A DNA stretch of 57,445 nt, from assembly GCA_017522255.1 (NCBI GenBank), contig JAFWZP010000088.1:1-57445 (forward strand), written 5' to 3'. The stretch is from Bacteroidales bacterium. GTDB lineage: Bacteria > Bacteroidota > Bacteroidia > Bacteroidales > P3. A program made the translations under genes and the position numbers. The notes beneath the pieces were generated by a model. It saw only the letters and a list, made by a program, of their open reading frames with translations. It searched no databases and had not been told where the DNA came from. Shown here piece after piece: positions 8,747-21,752 of the stretch (positions are counted from its first letter, which is position 1; the number at the start of each line of letters is the position of its first letter).

Positions 8747-11700
8747 ATGTCTAAGTTTTTTATCAATCGACCTATATTTGCCGGCGTTATAGCAGTGCTT
8801 ATATTATTTGCAGGGCTATTGGCACTCAAAGAATTGCCCATATCGCAATATCCCGAAATAACGCCGCCTACCGTCAATGTTACGGCTACCTATCCGGGTG
8901 CCAATGCCGAAACTATAGCCGAAACGGTGGGTGTGCCTATCGAAACGGCGGTAAATGGTGTGGAAGGGGCTTTGTATATGTCGTCGACCTCGTCGAGTTC
9001 CGGAACCTACAAGCTTACCGTTACCTTCGAAGTGGGAACAGATATAGATATGGCCACTATTCTGGTTCAAAACAGAGTAAACCAAGCCACCGCCAACTTG
9101 CCAACTGCCGTTACTCGCAATGGTATCAACGTGTCGAAACAATCGACCAATATAGTGATGTTTATATCCATCGACTCGAAAGACACCAACCTCAACGGCC
9201 TGTATCTTTCCAACTATGCCCGGCTTAATGTTGCCGACGAACTATCGAGAGTGGAAGGCGTAGGCGGTGTAACTATATTTGGTGCCGACGAATATAGTAT
9301 GCGTATATGGCTCAAACCCGATGTGTTGCAAATACGCGGATTATCACCTGCCGACATAAGCAATATGCTATCGTCGCAAAATATGCAAGTGGCGGCAGGT
9401 ACCGTTGGTCAACCACCGGTGGCTACAAACAACGCCTACCAATACACCTTGGACGTAAAGAGTATGCTATCCTCGCCCGAAGAGTTTGGAAACATCGTTA
9501 TCCAAACCTTGCCAGATGGCAGTTTTCTACGTCTGAAAGATGTTGCCGACATAGAGCTTGGCGAACAAACCTACTCTACCATAGCCCAACTACATGGCAA
9601 GCCGGTAGCCTCGATAGGTGTATATCAAACTCCGGGTAGCAATGCGTTAGCTGTGGCCGAACGCTGCAAGGAAAAGATGGAGGAGCTGTCTCGTTATTTT
9701 CCGGCTAACGTGGATTGGAACATCACCCTCGATACTACTCAGTTTGTAAAAGAATCGGTAAAGGAAGTATATAAGACTTTGATAGAAGCCTTTGTGCTTG
9801 TGCTATTGGTTATAATGCTGTTCTTGCAAAACTGGCGTGCCGCTCTTGTTCCTACGTTGGTAATACCGGTATCGCTTATAGGTACCTTTGCGGTGATGAG
9901 CCTGCTGGGCTTTTCGCTAAACACTCTTACCCTCTTTGGGCTTATCCTTGCCATAGGTATAGTGGTGGACGACGCTATAGTGGTGGTCGAAAATACAGTG
10001 CGTCATCTCGAAACGGGTAAATATACAGCCAAAGAAGCCGCCATCAAATCTATGCAGGAAGTGTCGGGACCTATTGTAGGTATAGTGCTGGTACTGTTGG
10101 CGGTGTTTATACCTACGGCTTTTATTGGCGGCATTAGCGGTCAGCTCTATAAGCAGTTTGCCCTTACTATAGCGGTATCTACAGTAATATCGGGCATCAA
10201 TGCCCTTACCTTCAGTCCGGCGCTGTGTGCTTTGATACTTAAACCCGGCGAGAAGAAAAGCAACTTCATTGTGTATCGATACTTCGATAAATACTTTGGC
10301 AAGCTCACCAAGGGTTATGCCCGTGCTGTAGGTTTCCTTTTACGCAAGTCGGCGGTAACGTTTGTGTTGTACATCTTGCTGTCGGTGGTAGCTATATTCG
10401 GGTTTTTGAAATGGCCGTCGTCGTTTATTCCCAACGAGGACCAAGGTTTCTTTGTAGCCCAAGTGCAGCTCGAAGATGGGGCTTCGCAGCACCAGACCAC
10501 CATGGCTTTGAACAAGGTGTTTGATATATTAGACACCATACCCGAAGTAGAAAACTATCTTTCCATCAATGGTTTTTCGATGTTCCAAGGTTCGGCCATG
10601 TCCAACTATGCCACACTTTATGTTATGCTTAAGCCATGGGACGAACGCCGGAGTAAAGACCAATCGGGCGATGCTGTGGTGGCACGCTTCAACGGTGCGG
10701 CTACTCGCATTGCCGACGCTTCAATCCAAGCCTTTGTGCCACCACCAATACCGGGACTTGGAAGTACGGGCGGTTTCGAGCTTATGCTTCAAAACAACAA
10801 TAATGCACCTCTTACTGATATGCAGGCTATGGTGGAAAACATTGTGGAGGCAGCTCCCGCTACTCCAGGACTTATGTACTTGAACAGCGGTTTCAGTGCT
10901 TCGGTACCGCAGAAGTATCTGAATATCGACCGCGACAAGGTGAAGATGCAAAAGCTGCAGATTGGCGATGTGTTTTCGACCCTCTCGGCCTACATGGCTT
11001 CGGCCTACGTGAACGACTTTGTCAAGTATGGCCGTGTATACAAAGTGCTTCTCGAGTCGGATGCCGGCAGCCGTGCCAACGTCAACAACATATTGGGCCT
11101 TACGGTAAAGAACGCCGATGGCGAGATGGTGCCTTTCTCGTCGTTCACCACCATCGAGGATAGGCTTGGTCCCAACGTCATTACCCGTTACAACCTTTAC
11201 CCCTCGGCATCCATTATGGGTATGGGCAGCATAGGTACTAGTTCGGGGCAAGCCATCGATGTGATGGAACAACTGGTCGAAGACAAAGCAGGCAACACCT
11301 ATGCCTACCAATGGACAGGCACCGCCTTTCAGGAACAAAGGGCAGGAAGCAGCACAACGATCATATTCTTGCTGGCAATATTTGTAGTGCTTATGGTGTT
11401 GGCGGCACAGTACGAGAGCCTCACCTCGCCTTTCGCCGTCGTTATGGGATTGCCCATTGCCTTGCTTGGAGTAATAATAGGATGTTTGATAATGGGCGAG
11501 TCGCTAAGTGTGTATTCGCAAATAGGCATCATACTCCTTATAGGTTTGGCAGCCAAGAACGCCATACTTATTGTAGAGTTTGCCCGCGATTACCGCAAGG
11601 AAGGGGCTGCCATACGCCAAGCCGCTGCCGAAGCCGGCGAAGTACGTTTCCGACCTATCATCATGACATCGTTGGCGTTCATACTTGGTGTGTACCCCTT

Positions 11701-11860
11701 GGTGGTGGCCTCCGGTGCCGGTGCGGTGGCAAGGGTGTCGCTCGGAACGGCAGTATTCTTTGGAATGCTGGTATCTACAATACTCGGAACACTATTCATT
11801 CCAAGCTACTACGAGTGGTGGGAGAAGATTCAAACACGCTTTTCGCGTAAGAAAAACTAA
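8747..11860 (+). CDS. RND multidrug efflux pump, AcrB/MexB (HAE1) family
   Basis: 1037 aa proton-driven inner-membrane transporter. The N terminus ([15 protein letters not shown]) is typical of HAE1 pumps. The proton relay is intact: the Asp pair in [13 protein letters not shown] (TM4) and the Lys in [16 protein letters not shown] (TM10). Twelve membrane segments and two large periplasmic loops are in the expected places, and length matches AcrB. Substrates cannot be read from sequence; the family exports hydrophobic drugs, bile salts and dyes. No local TetR- or AraC-type regulator is present, so control may be by a distant regulator. Confidence 0.95.
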   Translation: MSKFFINRPIFAGVIAVLILFAGLLALKELPISQYPEITPPTVNVTATYPGANAETIAETVGVPIETAVNGVEGALYMSSTSSSSGTYKLTVTFEVGTDIDMATILVQNRVNQATANLPTAVTRNGINVSKQSTNIVMFISIDSKDTNLNGLYLSNYARLNVADELSRVEGVGGVTIFGADEYSMRIWLKPDVLQIRGLSPADISNMLSSQNMQVAAGTVGQPPVATNNAYQYTLDVKSMLSSPEEFGNIVIQTLPDGSFLRLKDVADIELGEQTYSTIAQLHGKPVASIGVYQTPGSNALAVAERCKEKMEELSRYFPANVDWNITLDTTQFVKESVKEVYKTLIEAFVLVLLVIMLFLQNWRAALVPTLVIPVSLIGTFAVMSLLGFSLNTLTLFGLILAIGIVVDDAIVVVENTVRHLETGKYTAKEAAIKSMQEVSGPIVGIVLVLLAVFIPTAFIGGISGQLYKQFALTIAVSTVISGINALTFSPALCALILKPGEKKSNFIVYRYFDKYFGKLTKGYARAVGFLLRKSAVTFVLYILLSVVAIFGFLKWPSSFIPNEDQGFFVAQVQLEDGASQHQTTMALNKVFDILDTIPEVENYLSINGFSMFQGSAMSNYATLYVMLKPWDERRSKDQSGDAVVARFNGAATRIADASIQAFVPPPIPGLGSTGGFELMLQNNNNAPLTDMQAMVENIVEAAPATPGLMYLNSGFSASVPQKYLNIDRDKVKMQKLQIGDVFSTLSAYMASAYVNDFVKYGRVYKVLLESDAGSRANVNNILGLTVKNADGEMVPFSSFTTIEDRLGPNVITRYNLYPSASIMGMGSIGTSSGQAIDVMEQLVEDKAGNTYAYQWTGTAFQEQRAGSSTTIIFLLAIFVVLMVLAAQYESLTSPFAVVMGLPIALLGVIIGCLIMGESLSVYSQIGIILLIGLAAKNAILIVEFARDYRKEGAAIRQAAAEAGEVRFRPIIMTSLAFILGVYPLVVASGAGAVARVSLGTAVFFGMLVSTILGTLFIPSYYEWWEKIQTRFSRKKN

Positions 11861-11862
11861 AA

Positions 11863-12023
11863 GCAACTTATAAAAATTCCACGTTCAGACTAATTTGGAT
11901 ATTCTTTTCAGAACTTTTGCGTTGTTGACTTCGTTGATGTTGCTAACGCTCGAAAGAGCTAATGCCAAAACTTCGACAAAGTCAACATTTCGCAAATCAC
12001 TTGCAAAGCAATTTTTATAAACC
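11863..12023 (-). repeat. MITE-like repeat, copy B (type 2 centre)
   Basis: Imperfect terminal repeats around TAAAAATT and AATTTTTATAA. The central module can form a long hairpin: outer arms GTTGACTT and AAGTCAAC, inner stem GCTC-GAAA-GAGC, with a GNRA-type tetraloop on the plus strand. It begins 2 bp after the pump stop codon. The nearly inverted equivalent is copy E at 56897-57060. Confidence 0.75.
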
Positions 12024-12043
12024 ATATATATATGAATAATAAA

Positions 12044-12076
12044 AAAAGGCTTCTTATGCTATTTAAGAAGCCTTTT
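12044..12076. terminator. Bidirectional terminator between the efflux operon and the DUF3467 gene
   Basis: 13-bp perfect stem with arms AAAAGGCTTCTTA and TAAGAAGCCTTTT and a 7-base loop, with an A-run on the left that reads as a U-run on the minus strand. Serves the minus-strand rpoC/DUF3467 side and probably the pump operon. Confidence 0.8.
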
Positions 12077-12088
12077 ACATAAACCTCA

Positions 12089-12400
12089 TTAGGCTTTTGC
12101 CAATGGAGTAATTGTATCATACTTTTCGTTTTGTTCGTTTGTGTTATCAGGAATTCGCCCAAACACACTTTCATATTTTTCTACATTGTCAGCCAAAGCA
12201 TTCAACAAACGTTTGGCATGAAAAGGAGTAAGTATTGCCCTTGTTCTTACCATAGGCTTTTGCAAACCTGGTAACATCTGTAAGAAATCCACTACAAACT
12301 CGGTGCTTGAATGCGAAATTACTGCCAAGTTAGAGTATACACCTTCTGCAACATCAGGATTAATCTCTATGTCCAATTTATTATCTTTTTGTTCTTCCAT
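12089..12400 (-). CDS. DUF3467 family protein
   Basis: 103 aa cytoplasmic protein. The pattern YSNLAVISHSSTEFVVDF and the later ILTPFHAKRLLNALADNVEKYE identify the DUF3467 family, a small protein commonly encoded beside rpoC in Bacteroidetes. Its biochemical role is unknown. It is separated from rpoC by a terminator hairpin at 12436-12486, so read-through or a private promoter is needed for expression. Confidence 0.85.
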   Translation of the reverse strand: MEEQKDNKLDIEINPDVAEGVYSNLAVISHSSTEFVVDFLQMLPGLQKPMVRTRAILTPFHAKRLLNALADNVEKYESVFGRIPDNTNEQNEKYDTITPLAKA

Positions 12401-12435
12401 AATTATTTGTATTTATAATATCTTTTTACTTATAT

Positions 12436-12486
12436 AAAAAAATCGGGCAAAATAAAACATTCAATCTCTAATGCCCGATTTTTTTT
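12436..12486 (-). terminator. Terminator downstream of rpoC
   Basis: Stem arms AAAAAAATCGGGCA and TGCCCGATTTTTTTT around a 22-base loop, 18 bp after the rpoC stop. With A and T runs on the two sides it can end minus-strand transcripts. Confidence 0.75.
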
Positions 12487-12503
12487 ATTTTATTTATTAT
12501 CTA

Positions 12504-15500
12504 CTATCTATTCGAACGTCTCGAATTTCCTGTGGTGTGTCCACTTTCCATTTCATGCTTATCGGCTACTATTATTCCTCGATATTCATGCAAACCAGTT
12601 CCGGCAGGTATTAAGTGTCCCACGATAACGTTTTCTTTCATACCTTGCAAATAGTCAACTTTAGCATTTATAGCTGCATCCGTAAGAACCTTGGTGGTTT
12701 CTTGGAACGATGCTGCCGATATAAAGCTCTTGGTTTGAAGCGAAGCACGAGTGATACCTTGCAATATTTGTCGTGCAGTGGCCGGTTTAGCATCACGAGC
12801 AGTGATACCTTGTTTATCTCTACGTTTCAATAAAGAGTTTTCGTCTCTCAGTTTACGTGCCGAAATAATTTGACCATTTTCACAATCTTCAGAATCACCT
12901 TTATCTTCAATTACCTTCATTCCAAAGATAGAATCATTTATTTCATTAAAATCTATCTTATTTACCAATTCACCTTCAAGGAACTTAGTATCGCCCGGAT
13001 CATCGATTTCAACCTTACGCATCATCTGACGAACAATAACTTCGAAGTGTTTGTCGTTGATTTTTACGCCTTGCAAACGATATACTTCTTGTACTTCGTT
13101 TACGATATACTCTTGAACCTTCATAGGTCCTTTTACAGCCAAAATATCGGCAGGAGTTATCGAACCCTCACACAAAGGAGTACCGGCTTTTACATAATCG
13201 TTATCTTGAGCCAAAATTTGTTTTGATGTAGATATCAAATAATTGCGTTTTTCGCCGGTTTTAGATGTAATAGTTATCTCGCGATTGTTGCGTTTCAACT
13301 TTTTGGCAATAGATACTATACCATCTATTTCAGCCACTACAGCAGGATCAGAGGGGTTACGGGCTTCGAACAACTCGGTGATACGAGGTAAACCTCCAGT
13401 GATATCGCCTACTTTACCAAATGAACGTGGTATCTTAACCATTATATCGCCAGCTTTAAGACGTACTCCATCTTCAACCATAATGTGCGAATGTACAGGC
13501 AAGTCGTATACTTTAAGCACTTCTCCATCATCATTTTTAATCATGATTGTTGGGTTCTTGGTTTTCTGACGCGACTCTATAACAACCTTTTCTGTCAAAC
13601 CTGTTTGTTCGTCTGATTCTACACGATAAGTAATGTTTTCTACTACATTTTCGAACGAAACTCGACCATCTACCTCACTCAATATAACGGCATTGTAAGC
13701 ATCCCAATCTGCAATAAGATCTCCCGGATTAACGATATCGCCACTATGTTTATACAATTTAGCACCATAAGGTATCAAAGCTGATGCCAAAGTAACATCT
13801 TTACGTTCGTCCACAATTCTCATTTCGGCCGAACGACCTGTTACTACATCATATTCTTCACCTGTACTGCTAACATACGATACATAACGCAATTCATCTA
13901 TTTCGAGACGACCGGTATATTTAGCCTCAATTTTAGAGTTAGTACCAACGTTGCCACCTGCAACACCACCGACGTGGAAAGTACGCAATGTCAACTGAGT
14001 ACCCGGTTCACCGATAGACTGAGCAGCTATGACACCTACAGCCTCACCTTTTTGAACCATCTTTCCGGTTGCTAAGTTACGACCATAACATCTAGCACAT
14101 ACACCTTGTTTTGATTCGCAAGTTAACACCGAACGTATTTCCACTTCTTCGATGGGAGATTTTTCTATCCTATCGCATATTTCTTCGGTCAACTCTTCTC
14201 CTGCCAATGCTATAAGTTCACCGGTTTGAGGATGATAGATATCATGTACCGAAGTACGACCCAATATACGTTCTCCCAACGATTGAACTATTTCTTCATT
14301 CTTCTTCAAAGCCGTTGTAGGCAATCCACGAAGAGTACCACAATCCTCATCAGAAATAATAACATCGTGAGCTACGTCCACCAAACGACGAGTTAAATAA
14401 CCGGCATCAGCAGTTTTCATAGCGGTGTCCGCCAAACCCTTACGAGCACCGTGGGTAGAAATAAAGTACTCCAACACCGACAAACCTTCTTTGAAGTTCG
14501 AGATAATCGGGTTTTCGATAATTTCGTTACCTGTAGCACCGGCCTTTTGAGGTTTTGCCATAAGACCACGCATACCCGACAACTGACGAATCTGTTCTTT
14601 CGAACCACGAGCTCCCGAATCCAACATCATATATACAGAGTTGAAACCTTGGTTGTCTGACGACAAACGTTTCATCACTGTTTCAGTCAATTTAGCATTA
14701 GTATCAGTCCAAATATCAATAACCTGATTATAACGTTCGTTGTTTGTAATCAAACCCATCGAATAGTTTGTAATAACTTCTTCTACTTCGGCATTAGCTT
14801 GGGCTATCAATTCTTCCTTGATAGGAGGAATAATAACATCGCTCAAGTTAAACGACAAACCACCACGGAATGCCATCTTATAACCCATATCCTTAATATC
14901 ATCAAGGAACTTGGCTGTAGCGGCATTGCCACATATCTTGTATATATTTCCTATAATATCACGAAGCGATTTTTTGCCTAACACCTCGTTGATATAACCA
15001 TATTCCTTAGGAACAACTTGGTTGAACAATATACGACCAATTGTAGTATCAATCTTTTCAATTTTTCCTTTATTCAGAATTCTTACATTCACACAAGCGT
15101 GAAGAGCCACTCTCTTTTCGTTATAAGCAATTATTGCTTCTTCTTCCGAATAAAATCTCATGCCCTCTCCCAATACAGGTTTTCCTGGTTCACTCTTGCG
15201 AGGTTTGGTCATATAGTACAAACCCAATACCATGTCTTGCGATGGTACAGTAATAGGAGTACCATTGGCTGGATTCAAAATATTGTGCGAAGCCAACATC
15301 AACATTTGAGCTTCCATAACGGCAGCATTACCAAGCGGAACGTGTACCGCCATTTGGTCGCCATCAAAGTCGGCATTAAACGCTGTACATACTAATGGGT
15401 GCAGACGAATAGCCTTACCTTCAATAATTTTGGGTTGGAAAGCTTGAATACCCAAACGGTGCAATGTAGGAGCACGGTTCAATAATATAGGATGTCCTTT

Positions 15501-16796
15501 CAATATATTTTCCAATATTTCCCAAACCACAGGTTCTTTTCTATCCACCATTCGCTTAGCCGATTTCACCGTCTTTACGATACCACGTTCCAACATCTTT
15601 CTTATAACAAATGGTTTGAAAAGTTCCGATGCCATATCTTTTGGCAAACCACATTCGTGCAATTTCAATTCGGGACCCACAACGATAACCGAACGACCTG
15701 AATAATCGACACGTTTACCCAACAAATTTTGACGGAAACGACCTTGTTTTCCCTTCAAGCTATCCGATAAAGATTTAAGAGCTCTATTCGATTCTGTTTT
15801 TACCGAACTTACCTTTCTAGAGTTGTCCAACAACGAATCCACAGACTCTTGCAACATACGTTTTTCGTTACGCATAATCACTTCTGGAGCTTTGATTTCC
15901 ACCAATCTCTTCAAACGATTATTACGGATAATCACTCTACGATAAAGCTCATTCAAGTCAGAAGTTGCAAAACGTCCACCATCCAAAGGAACTAACGGAC
16001 GTAATTCGGGAGGAGTAACAGGTATTACATTTAAAATCATCCATTCAGGACGATTTTCCATACGAGTTTGAGCCTCACGAAACGATTCGACAATATTTAA
16101 TCGCTTTAAAGCATCTTGTTTCCTTTGGTTCGAAGTTTCTTTGCTAGCCTTATCTCTAAGTTCATAAGAAATTTTATCCAAATCCAAAGTTTTTAACAAT
16201 ATCTCTAAAGCCTCTGCACCCATCTTGGCAATAAATTTGTCAGGATCATTGTCATCCAACTGATAATTACCTTCCGGCAAAGACTCTACAATATTGTAAT
16301 ATTCTTCCTCTGTAAGCAAATCCAAACGCTTTACTGGATTTTCTAAGTTAGCTGCAAGACCAGGTTGAATAACAACATATTTTTCATAATAAATTACTTG
16401 CTCCAATTTTTTACTTGGAATATCAAGCAATGTACCAATCTTGTTAGGTATAGAACGAAAAAACCATATATGAGCCACTGGAACCACTAATGATATATGA
16501 CCCATTCTTTCACGACGAACCTTCTTTTCTGTAACTTCTACACCACAACGATCACAAACAATACCTTTGTAACGTATACGTTTATACTTACCACAATGAC
16601 ACTCCCAATCTCTTACTGGTCCGAATATTCTTTCACAAAACAAACCATCTCTTTCGGGCTTGTAAGTACGATAATTTATTGTTTCAGGTTTTGTAACCTC
16701 TCCCATCGATCTTTCCAAAATCGATTCGGGAGAAGCCAAACTTATCGTCATCGACGAAAAATCATTTCTTATCTGTATATCTTTTCTAAAAGCCAT
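12504..16796 (-). CDS. rpoC: RNA polymerase beta' subunit
   Basis: 1430 aa, normal for Bacteroidetes. The N-terminal zinc site [19 protein letters not shown] is complete. The catalytic [15 protein letters not shown] with the three metal-binding Asp residues is intact. The second zinc site (CGTLRG ... [13 protein letters not shown]) and the downstream FHVGGVAGG region are present. Forms the active centre of RNA polymerase with RpoB; 48 bp separate it from rpoB. The C terminus ends in a basic RRSNR tail after the HTTGNS segment. Confidence 0.98.
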   Translation of the reverse strand: MAFRKDIQIRNDFSSMTISLASPESILERSMGEVTKPETINYRTYKPERDGLFCERIFGPVRDWECHCGKYKRIRYKGIVCDRCGVEVTEKKVRRERMGHISLVVPVAHIWFFRSIPNKIGTLLDIPSKKLEQVIYYEKYVVIQPGLAANLENPVKRLDLLTEEEYYNIVESLPEGNYQLDDNDPDKFIAKMGAEALEILLKTLDLDKISYELRDKASKETSNQRKQDALKRLNIVESFREAQTRMENRPEWMILNVIPVTPPELRPLVPLDGGRFATSDLNELYRRVIIRNNRLKRLVEIKAPEVIMRNEKRMLQESVDSLLDNSRKVSSVKTESNRALKSLSDSLKGKQGRFRQNLLGKRVDYSGRSVIVVGPELKLHECGLPKDMASELFKPFVIRKMLERGIVKTVKSAKRMVDRKEPVVWEILENILKGHPILLNRAPTLHRLGIQAFQPKIIEGKAIRLHPLVCTAFNADFDGDQMAVHVPLGNAAVMEAQMLMLASHNILNPANGTPITVPSQDMVLGLYYMTKPRKSEPGKPVLGEGMRFYSEEEAIIAYNEKRVALHACVNVRILNKGKIEKIDTTIGRILFNQVVPKEYGYINEVLGKKSLRDIIGNIYKICGNAATAKFLDDIKDMGYKMAFRGGLSFNLSDVIIPPIKEELIAQANAEVEEVITNYSMGLITNNERYNQVIDIWTDTNAKLTETVMKRLSSDNQGFNSVYMMLDSGARGSKEQIRQLSGMRGLMAKPQKAGATGNEIIENPIISNFKEGLSVLEYFISTHGARKGLADTAMKTADAGYLTRRLVDVAHDVIISDEDCGTLRGLPTTALKKNEEIVQSLGERILGRTSVHDIYHPQTGELIALAGEELTEEICDRIEKSPIEEVEIRSVLTCESKQGVCARCYGRNLATGKMVQKGEAVGVIAAQSIGEPGTQLTLRTFHVGGVAGGNVGTNSKIEAKYTGRLEIDELRYVSYVSSTGEEYDVVTGRSAEMRIVDERKDVTLASALIPYGAKLYKHSGDIVNPGDLIADWDAYNAVILSEVDGRVSFENVVENITYRVESDEQTGLTEKVVIESRQKTKNPTIMIKNDDGEVLKVYDLPVHSHIMVEDGVRLKAGDIMVKIPRSFGKVGDITGGLPRITELFEARNPSDPAVVAEIDGIVSIAKKLKRNNREITITSKTGEKRNYLISTSKQILAQDNDYVKAGTPLCEGSITPADILAVKGPMKVQEYIVNEVQEVYRLQGVKINDKHFEVIVRQMMRKVEIDDPGDTKFLEGELVNKIDFNEINDSIFGMKVIEDKGDSEDCENGQIISARKLRDENSLLKRRDKQGITARDAKPATARQILQGITRASLQTKSFISAASFQETTKVLTDAAINAKVDYLQGMKENVIVGHLIPAGTGLHEYRGIIVADKHEMESGHTTGNSRRSNR

Positions 16797-16844
16797 AATC
16801 CTTACTTGTTAAATATTGAATTAAAATTTGTTCATGCTGTAGAT

Positions 16845-19800
16845 TTATTTAAAAGTTACTTCCAAGCCTAAACCACGTAATTCATGTATCAACACATTAA
16901 ATGATTCAGGAATACCAGGTGTTGGCATATTATCACCTTTAACTATCGACTCATAAGTCTTTGCACGACCTACAACATCATCAGATTTTACTGTCAATAT
17001 TTCTTGTAATATATTAGATGCTCCAAACGCTTCTATAGCCCATACTTCCATTTCTCCAAAACGTTGACCACCAAATTGAGCTTTACCTCCCAGTGGCTGT
17101 TGCGTAATCAACGAATATGGTCCTATCGAACGAGCATGCATTTTATCATCAATCATATGGTGCAATTTAAGCATATAAATATAACCCACTGTTGCAGGTT
17201 GGTCAAAACGTTCACCTGTTTCACCATCATACAAATATGTCCTACCATTTTCAGGCAATCCGGCTTCTCGCATGTAACCATTTATTTGATCCAATGAGGC
17301 ACCATCAAAAATCGGTGTTTGGAATCTTTTATTAAGTTTCTTACCTGCCCAACCCAAAACAGTTTCATAAATCTGTCCCAAGTTCATACGCGAAGGCACA
17401 CCAAGTGGGTTCAAAACTATATCAACAGGAGTTCCATCGGCTAAAAATGGCATATCTTCTGCACGCACAATTTTCGAAACAATACCTTTGTTACCATGTC
17501 TACCTGCCATTTTATCTCCAATACGCAACTTACGTTTATTAGCTACATAAACTTTTGCCATCTGAACAATGCCACTTGGCAAATCATCTCCAACTGTTTC
17601 TGAAAACTTGTTACGTGTATAACGTCCCAATATTTCTCGATCCTTGATATTATAATTATTCAGTAATTCCTTGATTAATTCATTAGTTTCAGGATCGGTA
17701 GTCCATTTGTTAGGACTAATTATGGTATAGTCTATCGCTTTTAAAATCTTTTGAGTAAATTTCACCTTCTTAGGAACAATTTCTTCCTTATAGTTAGTAT
17801 ATACTCCATTCGATACCTTGCCGTTTAATATTATCAATAAACGATCTACTAATTTATCTTTCAATTCTTCGGATTCGCAAGCCAAAGCTCTATCCAATTC
17901 TGCTATGACATCCTTGTCTCTCGCACGAGCCTTCCTGTCCTTAATCATGCGGGTAAATAGTCTTTTACCTACTACAACACCTTGTACTGAAGGAGGAACT
18001 TTCAACGATGCATCTTTTACATCTCCAGCTTTGTCTCCAAATATGGCTCTCAAAAGTTTTTCTTCCGGAGTTGGATCCGATTCCCCTTTAGGAGTAATCT
18101 TTCCAATAAGAATATCACCTTCTTTTACCTCAGCGCCGACCCTTATTATACCATTTTCATCCAAATCCTTGGTAGCATCAGTGCTTACATTTGGAATATC
18201 CCTGGTTAACTCTTCTACGCCACGCTTAGTTTCGCGCACTTCAAGAGTGAATTCCTCTACGTGTACCGAAGTAAAAATATCTTCTCTAACTACTTTTTCA
18301 GAAATAACGATAGCGTCCTCATAATTGTAACCTTTCCAAGGCATAAATGCCACCATTAAATTTCGACCCAATGCCAATTCACCATTCTGAGTGGCATAAC
18401 CTTCACACAATATTTGTCCTTTTCTGACCTTCTCTCCTTTTCTGACAATTGGTCGTAAATTAACGGCAGTGCTATTGTTAGTTCTTTGGTATTTTGTCAA
18501 ATTATATACCTTAATATCTTCGTCAAAACTTACCAAACGATCTCTTTCGTCTCTAGTATGACGAATCACTATTTTTGTTGCATCAACAGATTCAACTACG
18601 CCATCACCCAAAGCATTCAACAATACTCTAGAATCCTCTGCCACCGATTTTTCCATACCTGTTCCAACGATAGGAATTTCAGGATTAAGCAATGGAACAG
18701 CTTGACGCATCATGTTAGATCCCATCAAAGCACGGTTAGCATCATCATGTTCTAAGAATGGAATTAGCGAGGCAGCTATAGAAGCAATTTGGTTTGAAGC
18801 AACATCCATCAAATCTACACTATTAGGAGCTACAATTGGGAAATCAGCCAAGTTTCGAGCCTTTACTTTATCAATTGCAATAGTTCCATCACTATTTTGT
18901 AACGTATTAGCTTGAGCAACTATATGATTTTCTTCCTCTTCTGCTGTAAAATATATCGGATCTTCTGATACTTGTACTTTCCCATTTACAACCCTTTGAT
19001 AAGGAGTTTCAATAAATCCTAAATGATTGATACGAGCATGAACACATAGCGACGATATCAATCCAATATTAGGACCTTCAGGAGTTTCAATAGTACACAA
19101 ACGTCCATAATGAGTATAGTGAACGTCACGCACCTCAAAACCTGCTCTATCCCTCGACAAACCTCCTGGACCTAGTGCAGAAATACGACGCTTATGTGTT
19201 ATCTCAGCTAAAGGATTGGTCTGATCCATAAACTGAGACAATTGATTAGTTCCAAAAAACGAATTAATAACTGATGAAAGTGTTTTTGCATTTATCAGAT
19301 CCGTTGGTTGAAATACTTCATTGTCGAGAACGTTCATACGTTCTCTGATAGTTCTTGACATACGAGCCAAACCTACGCCAAATTGAGCCGACAATTGTTC
19401 TCCCACAGTTCTTACACGACGATTGCTCAAGTGATCTATATCATCTACTTCAGCTTTAGAATTAATCAACTCAATCAAATATTTTATGATAGAAGTTATG
19501 TCCTCTTTAGTCAATACTCGAACATCTGATGGTACCGTCAAATTCAACTTAGTGTTGATCCTATAACGTCCCACTTCTCCCAAATCATAACGTTTATCAG
19601 AAAAAAACAATTTTTCAATAATCCCTCTAGCGGTTTCTTCGTCTGGTGGTTCAGCACTTCTCAACTGGCGATAAATATATTCAACAGCTTCCTTGGCATT
19701 ATTCGCTGTATCCTTTTGTAGTGTATTGAAAATAACTGAATAGTCTAACGAATCATCTTTTTCTGTATGAACCAATATAGTTTTTACATCAAGTTCAAGA

Positions 19801-20648
19801 ATTTTTTCGATATGTTCTTCTGTCAATTCCACAGCTCTTTCGATGATTACTTCTGTTCGTTCCATCGAAACAACTTCACCTGTATCTTCATCTACGAAAT
19901 CTTCAATCCATGATTCAACAACACGGGCGGCCAACTTACGACCAATTACTCTCTTCAAATTAGATCGAGACACCTTTACCTCTTCGGCAAGATTGAATAT
20001 ATCCAATATTTCTTTATCAGTCTCAAATCCAATAGCTCTTAAAAGAGTTGTTATCGGTAATTTCTTTTTACGATCGATATAAGCATACATAACATTGTTT
20101 ATATCGGTTGTAAATTCCATCCATGAACCCTTAAATGGTATAATACGTGCCGAATACAACTGTGTACCATTAGAATGAAACGATGTGCCGAAGAAAACTC
20201 CCGGTGAACGGTGCAATTGCGACACAACAACACGTTCTGCACCATTTATAACAAATGTAGCCTTAGGAGTCATGTAAGGAATCATTCCCAAATAAACATC
20301 CTGTACAATTGTCTTAAATTCTTCATGTTCTGTATCAGTACAATACAATTTAAGTTTAGCTTTCAGCGGAACGCTATAAGTCAACCCTCTCTCAATACAT
20401 TCTTCAATAGTATAGCGGGGAGGATCAATAAAATAATCAAGAAATTCTAAAACAAAATTATTTCGTGCATCTGAGATTGGGAAGTTCTCATTAAAAACTT
20501 TGTATAATCCTTCATTTATACGATTGTCAGGATTTGTTTCTATTTGAAAAAAATCTCTAAAAGATTTCAATTGAATATCCAAAAAATCAGGATAATCAAA
20601 TTTGCGAACAGATGCAAAATTTACTACTGTGGGGTTATTATTTGCCAA
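16845..20648 (-). CDS. rpoB: RNA polymerase beta subunit
   Basis: 1267 aa. The N terminus ([14 protein letters not shown]), the [11 protein letters not shown] segment, and the C-terminal [18 protein letters not shown] and [13 protein letters not shown] are all typical. The rifampicin pocket reads [20 protein letters not shown], with no substitution at the usual resistance positions, so the wild-type form is expected. Part of the nusG-rpl-rpoBC cluster. Preceded by a hairpin in the rplL-rpoB gap. Confidence 0.98.
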   Translation of the reverse strand: MANNNPTVVNFASVRKFDYPDFLDIQLKSFRDFFQIETNPDNRINEGLYKVFNENFPISDARNNFVLEFLDYFIDPPRYTIEECIERGLTYSVPLKAKLKLYCTDTEHEEFKTIVQDVYLGMIPYMTPKATFVINGAERVVVSQLHRSPGVFFGTSFHSNGTQLYSARIIPFKGSWMEFTTDINNVMYAYIDRKKKLPITTLLRAIGFETDKEILDIFNLAEEVKVSRSNLKRVIGRKLAARVVESWIEDFVDEDTGEVVSMERTEVIIERAVELTEEHIEKILELDVKTILVHTEKDDSLDYSVIFNTLQKDTANNAKEAVEYIYRQLRSAEPPDEETARGIIEKLFFSDKRYDLGEVGRYRINTKLNLTVPSDVRVLTKEDITSIIKYLIELINSKAEVDDIDHLSNRRVRTVGEQLSAQFGVGLARMSRTIRERMNVLDNEVFQPTDLINAKTLSSVINSFFGTNQLSQFMDQTNPLAEITHKRRISALGPGGLSRDRAGFEVRDVHYTHYGRLCTIETPEGPNIGLISSLCVHARINHLGFIETPYQRVVNGKVQVSEDPIYFTAEEEENHIVAQANTLQNSDGTIAIDKVKARNLADFPIVAPNSVDLMDVASNQIASIAASLIPFLEHDDANRALMGSNMMRQAVPLLNPEIPIVGTGMEKSVAEDSRVLLNALGDGVVESVDATKIVIRHTRDERDRLVSFDEDIKVYNLTKYQRTNNSTAVNLRPIVRKGEKVRKGQILCEGYATQNGELALGRNLMVAFMPWKGYNYEDAIVISEKVVREDIFTSVHVEEFTLEVRETKRGVEELTRDIPNVSTDATKDLDENGIIRVGAEVKEGDILIGKITPKGESDPTPEEKLLRAIFGDKAGDVKDASLKVPPSVQGVVVGKRLFTRMIKDRKARARDKDVIAELDRALACESEELKDKLVDRLLIILNGKVSNGVYTNYKEEIVPKKVKFTQKILKAIDYTIISPNKWTTDPETNELIKELLNNYNIKDREILGRYTRNKFSETVGDDLPSGIVQMAKVYVANKRKLRIGDKMAGRHGNKGIVSKIVRAEDMPFLADGTPVDIVLNPLGVPSRMNLGQIYETVLGWAGKKLNKRFQTPIFDGASLDQINGYMREAGLPENGRTYLYDGETGERFDQPATVGYIYMLKLHHMIDDKMHARSIGPYSLITQQPLGGKAQFGGQRFGEMEVWAIEAFGASNILQEILTVKSDDVVGRAKTYESIVKGDNMPTPGIPESFNVLIHELRGLGLEVTFK

Positions 20649-20700
20649 GGTTATTATCTTTTAAGGTTTTAAGAAACTACAAACTAAATTAAATAGCAAT

Positions 20701-20742
20701 AAGGAATAGGCTATCCGAAACATATCGGAAGCCCTATTCCTT
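20701..20742 (-). promoter_or_regulatory. Intercistronic hairpin between rplL and rpoB
   Basis: Arms AAGGAATAGG and CCTATTCCTT (10 bp), an internal loop, then TCCGA/TCGGA around a 6-base loop. No T-run follows on the minus strand, so it is not a full terminator. The position matches the partial terminator/RNase III region between rplL and rpoB in Escherichia coli; an attenuator or processing site is inferred. Confidence 0.55.
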
Positions 20743-20764
20743 AATGTATACAAATAACTCAATG

Positions 20765-21139
20765 TTATTTGATTTCTACTTCTGCACCAGCTTCTTCCAA
20801 AGATTTTTTCAAAGCTTCAGCTTCATCTTTTGAAACGCCTTCTTTTATTGGCTTAGGAGCAGCGTCAACTAATTCTTTAGCTTCTTTCAAACCTAAACTA
20901 GCTAAGTCTTTTACTAATTTTACTACAGCTAATTTTTGAGCACCAGCAGCTTTCAAAATAACATCAAAAGATGTTTTTTCTTCTTCAGCAGCAGCACCGG
21001 CAGCTGGAGCAGCAGCAACAGCAACAGCTGCTGCAGCAGGTTCAATACCATATTCTTCTTTTAATACGTCAGCTAATTCTTTTACTTCTTTAACTGTAAG
21101 GTTTACTAATTGTTCAGCAAGAGCTTTAATATCTGCCAT
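20765..21139 (-). CDS. rplL: 50S ribosomal protein L7/L12
   Basis: 124 aa acidic stalk protein that recruits translation factors. N-terminal dimerisation region, then an Ala-rich hinge ([19 protein letters not shown], about 36-54), then the C-terminal domain with [18 protein letters not shown] and [20 protein letters not shown]. Complete. Follows rplJ by about 60 bp. Confidence 0.97.
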   Translation of the reverse strand: MADIKALAEQLVNLTVKEVKELADVLKEEYGIEPAAAAVAVAAAPAAGAAAEEEKTSFDVILKAAGAQKLAVVKLVKDLASLGLKEAKELVDAAPKPIKEGVSKDEAEALKKSLEEAGAEVEIK

Positions 21140-21201
21140 GATTTTATTGTTTTTTTATGTTTTACAATTTATTTTACTCTACTTGATGTTTTACACATCT
21201 A

Positions 21202-21723
21202 TTATTCGGGTTTTTCCGATAAAGTTTTAAGAACACCTGATAATGTGTTTCCTCCTGATTGCAATGCAGAAACAACATTTTTGATTGGCGATTGAAGTAA
21301 AGCCACCACATCGGCGATAAGTTCGTTTTTGGATTTGATATTTACCAAAGTTTCCAAATTTTCATCACCAACATAGAAAGCCTCCTCTACATAAGCACCT
21401 TTCAAAAGAGGTTTTGCCGCTGTAGCTCTAAACTCTTTAATAAGTTTAGCAGGAGCATTATTGGAGTTCGAAAGCATTATCGCAGTTTCGCCTTTTATAA
21501 CAGGAAACAATTCAGAATAATCGATACCTGTTTTTTCCAATGCTTTTATAAGCAAAGTGTTCTTAACGACAACTAACTTTACTTCTCTACGAAAAGCCAA
21601 ACGACGCAATTTGCTTGTTTGTACCGAGTCCAAACCTCCGATATCTGATATATACAAATGAGGATAGCTCGAAACTTGTTCGTATAAAGAATCTATTAGT
21701 TGGGCTTTCTGTTCTTTTCTCAT
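21202..21723 (-). CDS. rplJ: 50S ribosomal protein L10
   Basis: 173 aa. Binds 23S rRNA with its N-terminal part and carries the L7/L12 dimers on its C-terminal helix. Recognised by the N-terminal KAQLIDSLYEQ, VVKNTLLIKAL and the GETAIMLSN segment. Lies between rplA (29 bp upstream) and rplL. The L10-(L12) complex represses its own operon in other bacteria; no leader structure is assigned here. Confidence 0.95.
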   Translation of the reverse strand: MRKEQKAQLIDSLYEQVSSYPHLYISDIGGLDSVQTSKLRRLAFRREVKLVVVKNTLLIKALEKTGIDYSELFPVIKGETAIMLSNSNNAPAKLIKEFRATAAKPLLKGAYVEEAFYVGDENLETLVNIKSKNELIADVVALLQSPIKNVVSALQSGGNTLSGVLKTLSEKPE

Positions 21724-21752
21724 AATGTCTTCGAAAATTTACTTTTTACTGT

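Noticed and set aside
6230-11850. Long open frames opposite and within the efflux genes
   Set aside because: Shadows of the three high-scoring efflux genes in other frames.
17064-20450. Plus-strand frames within rpoB
   Set aside because: Antisense shadows with no family features.
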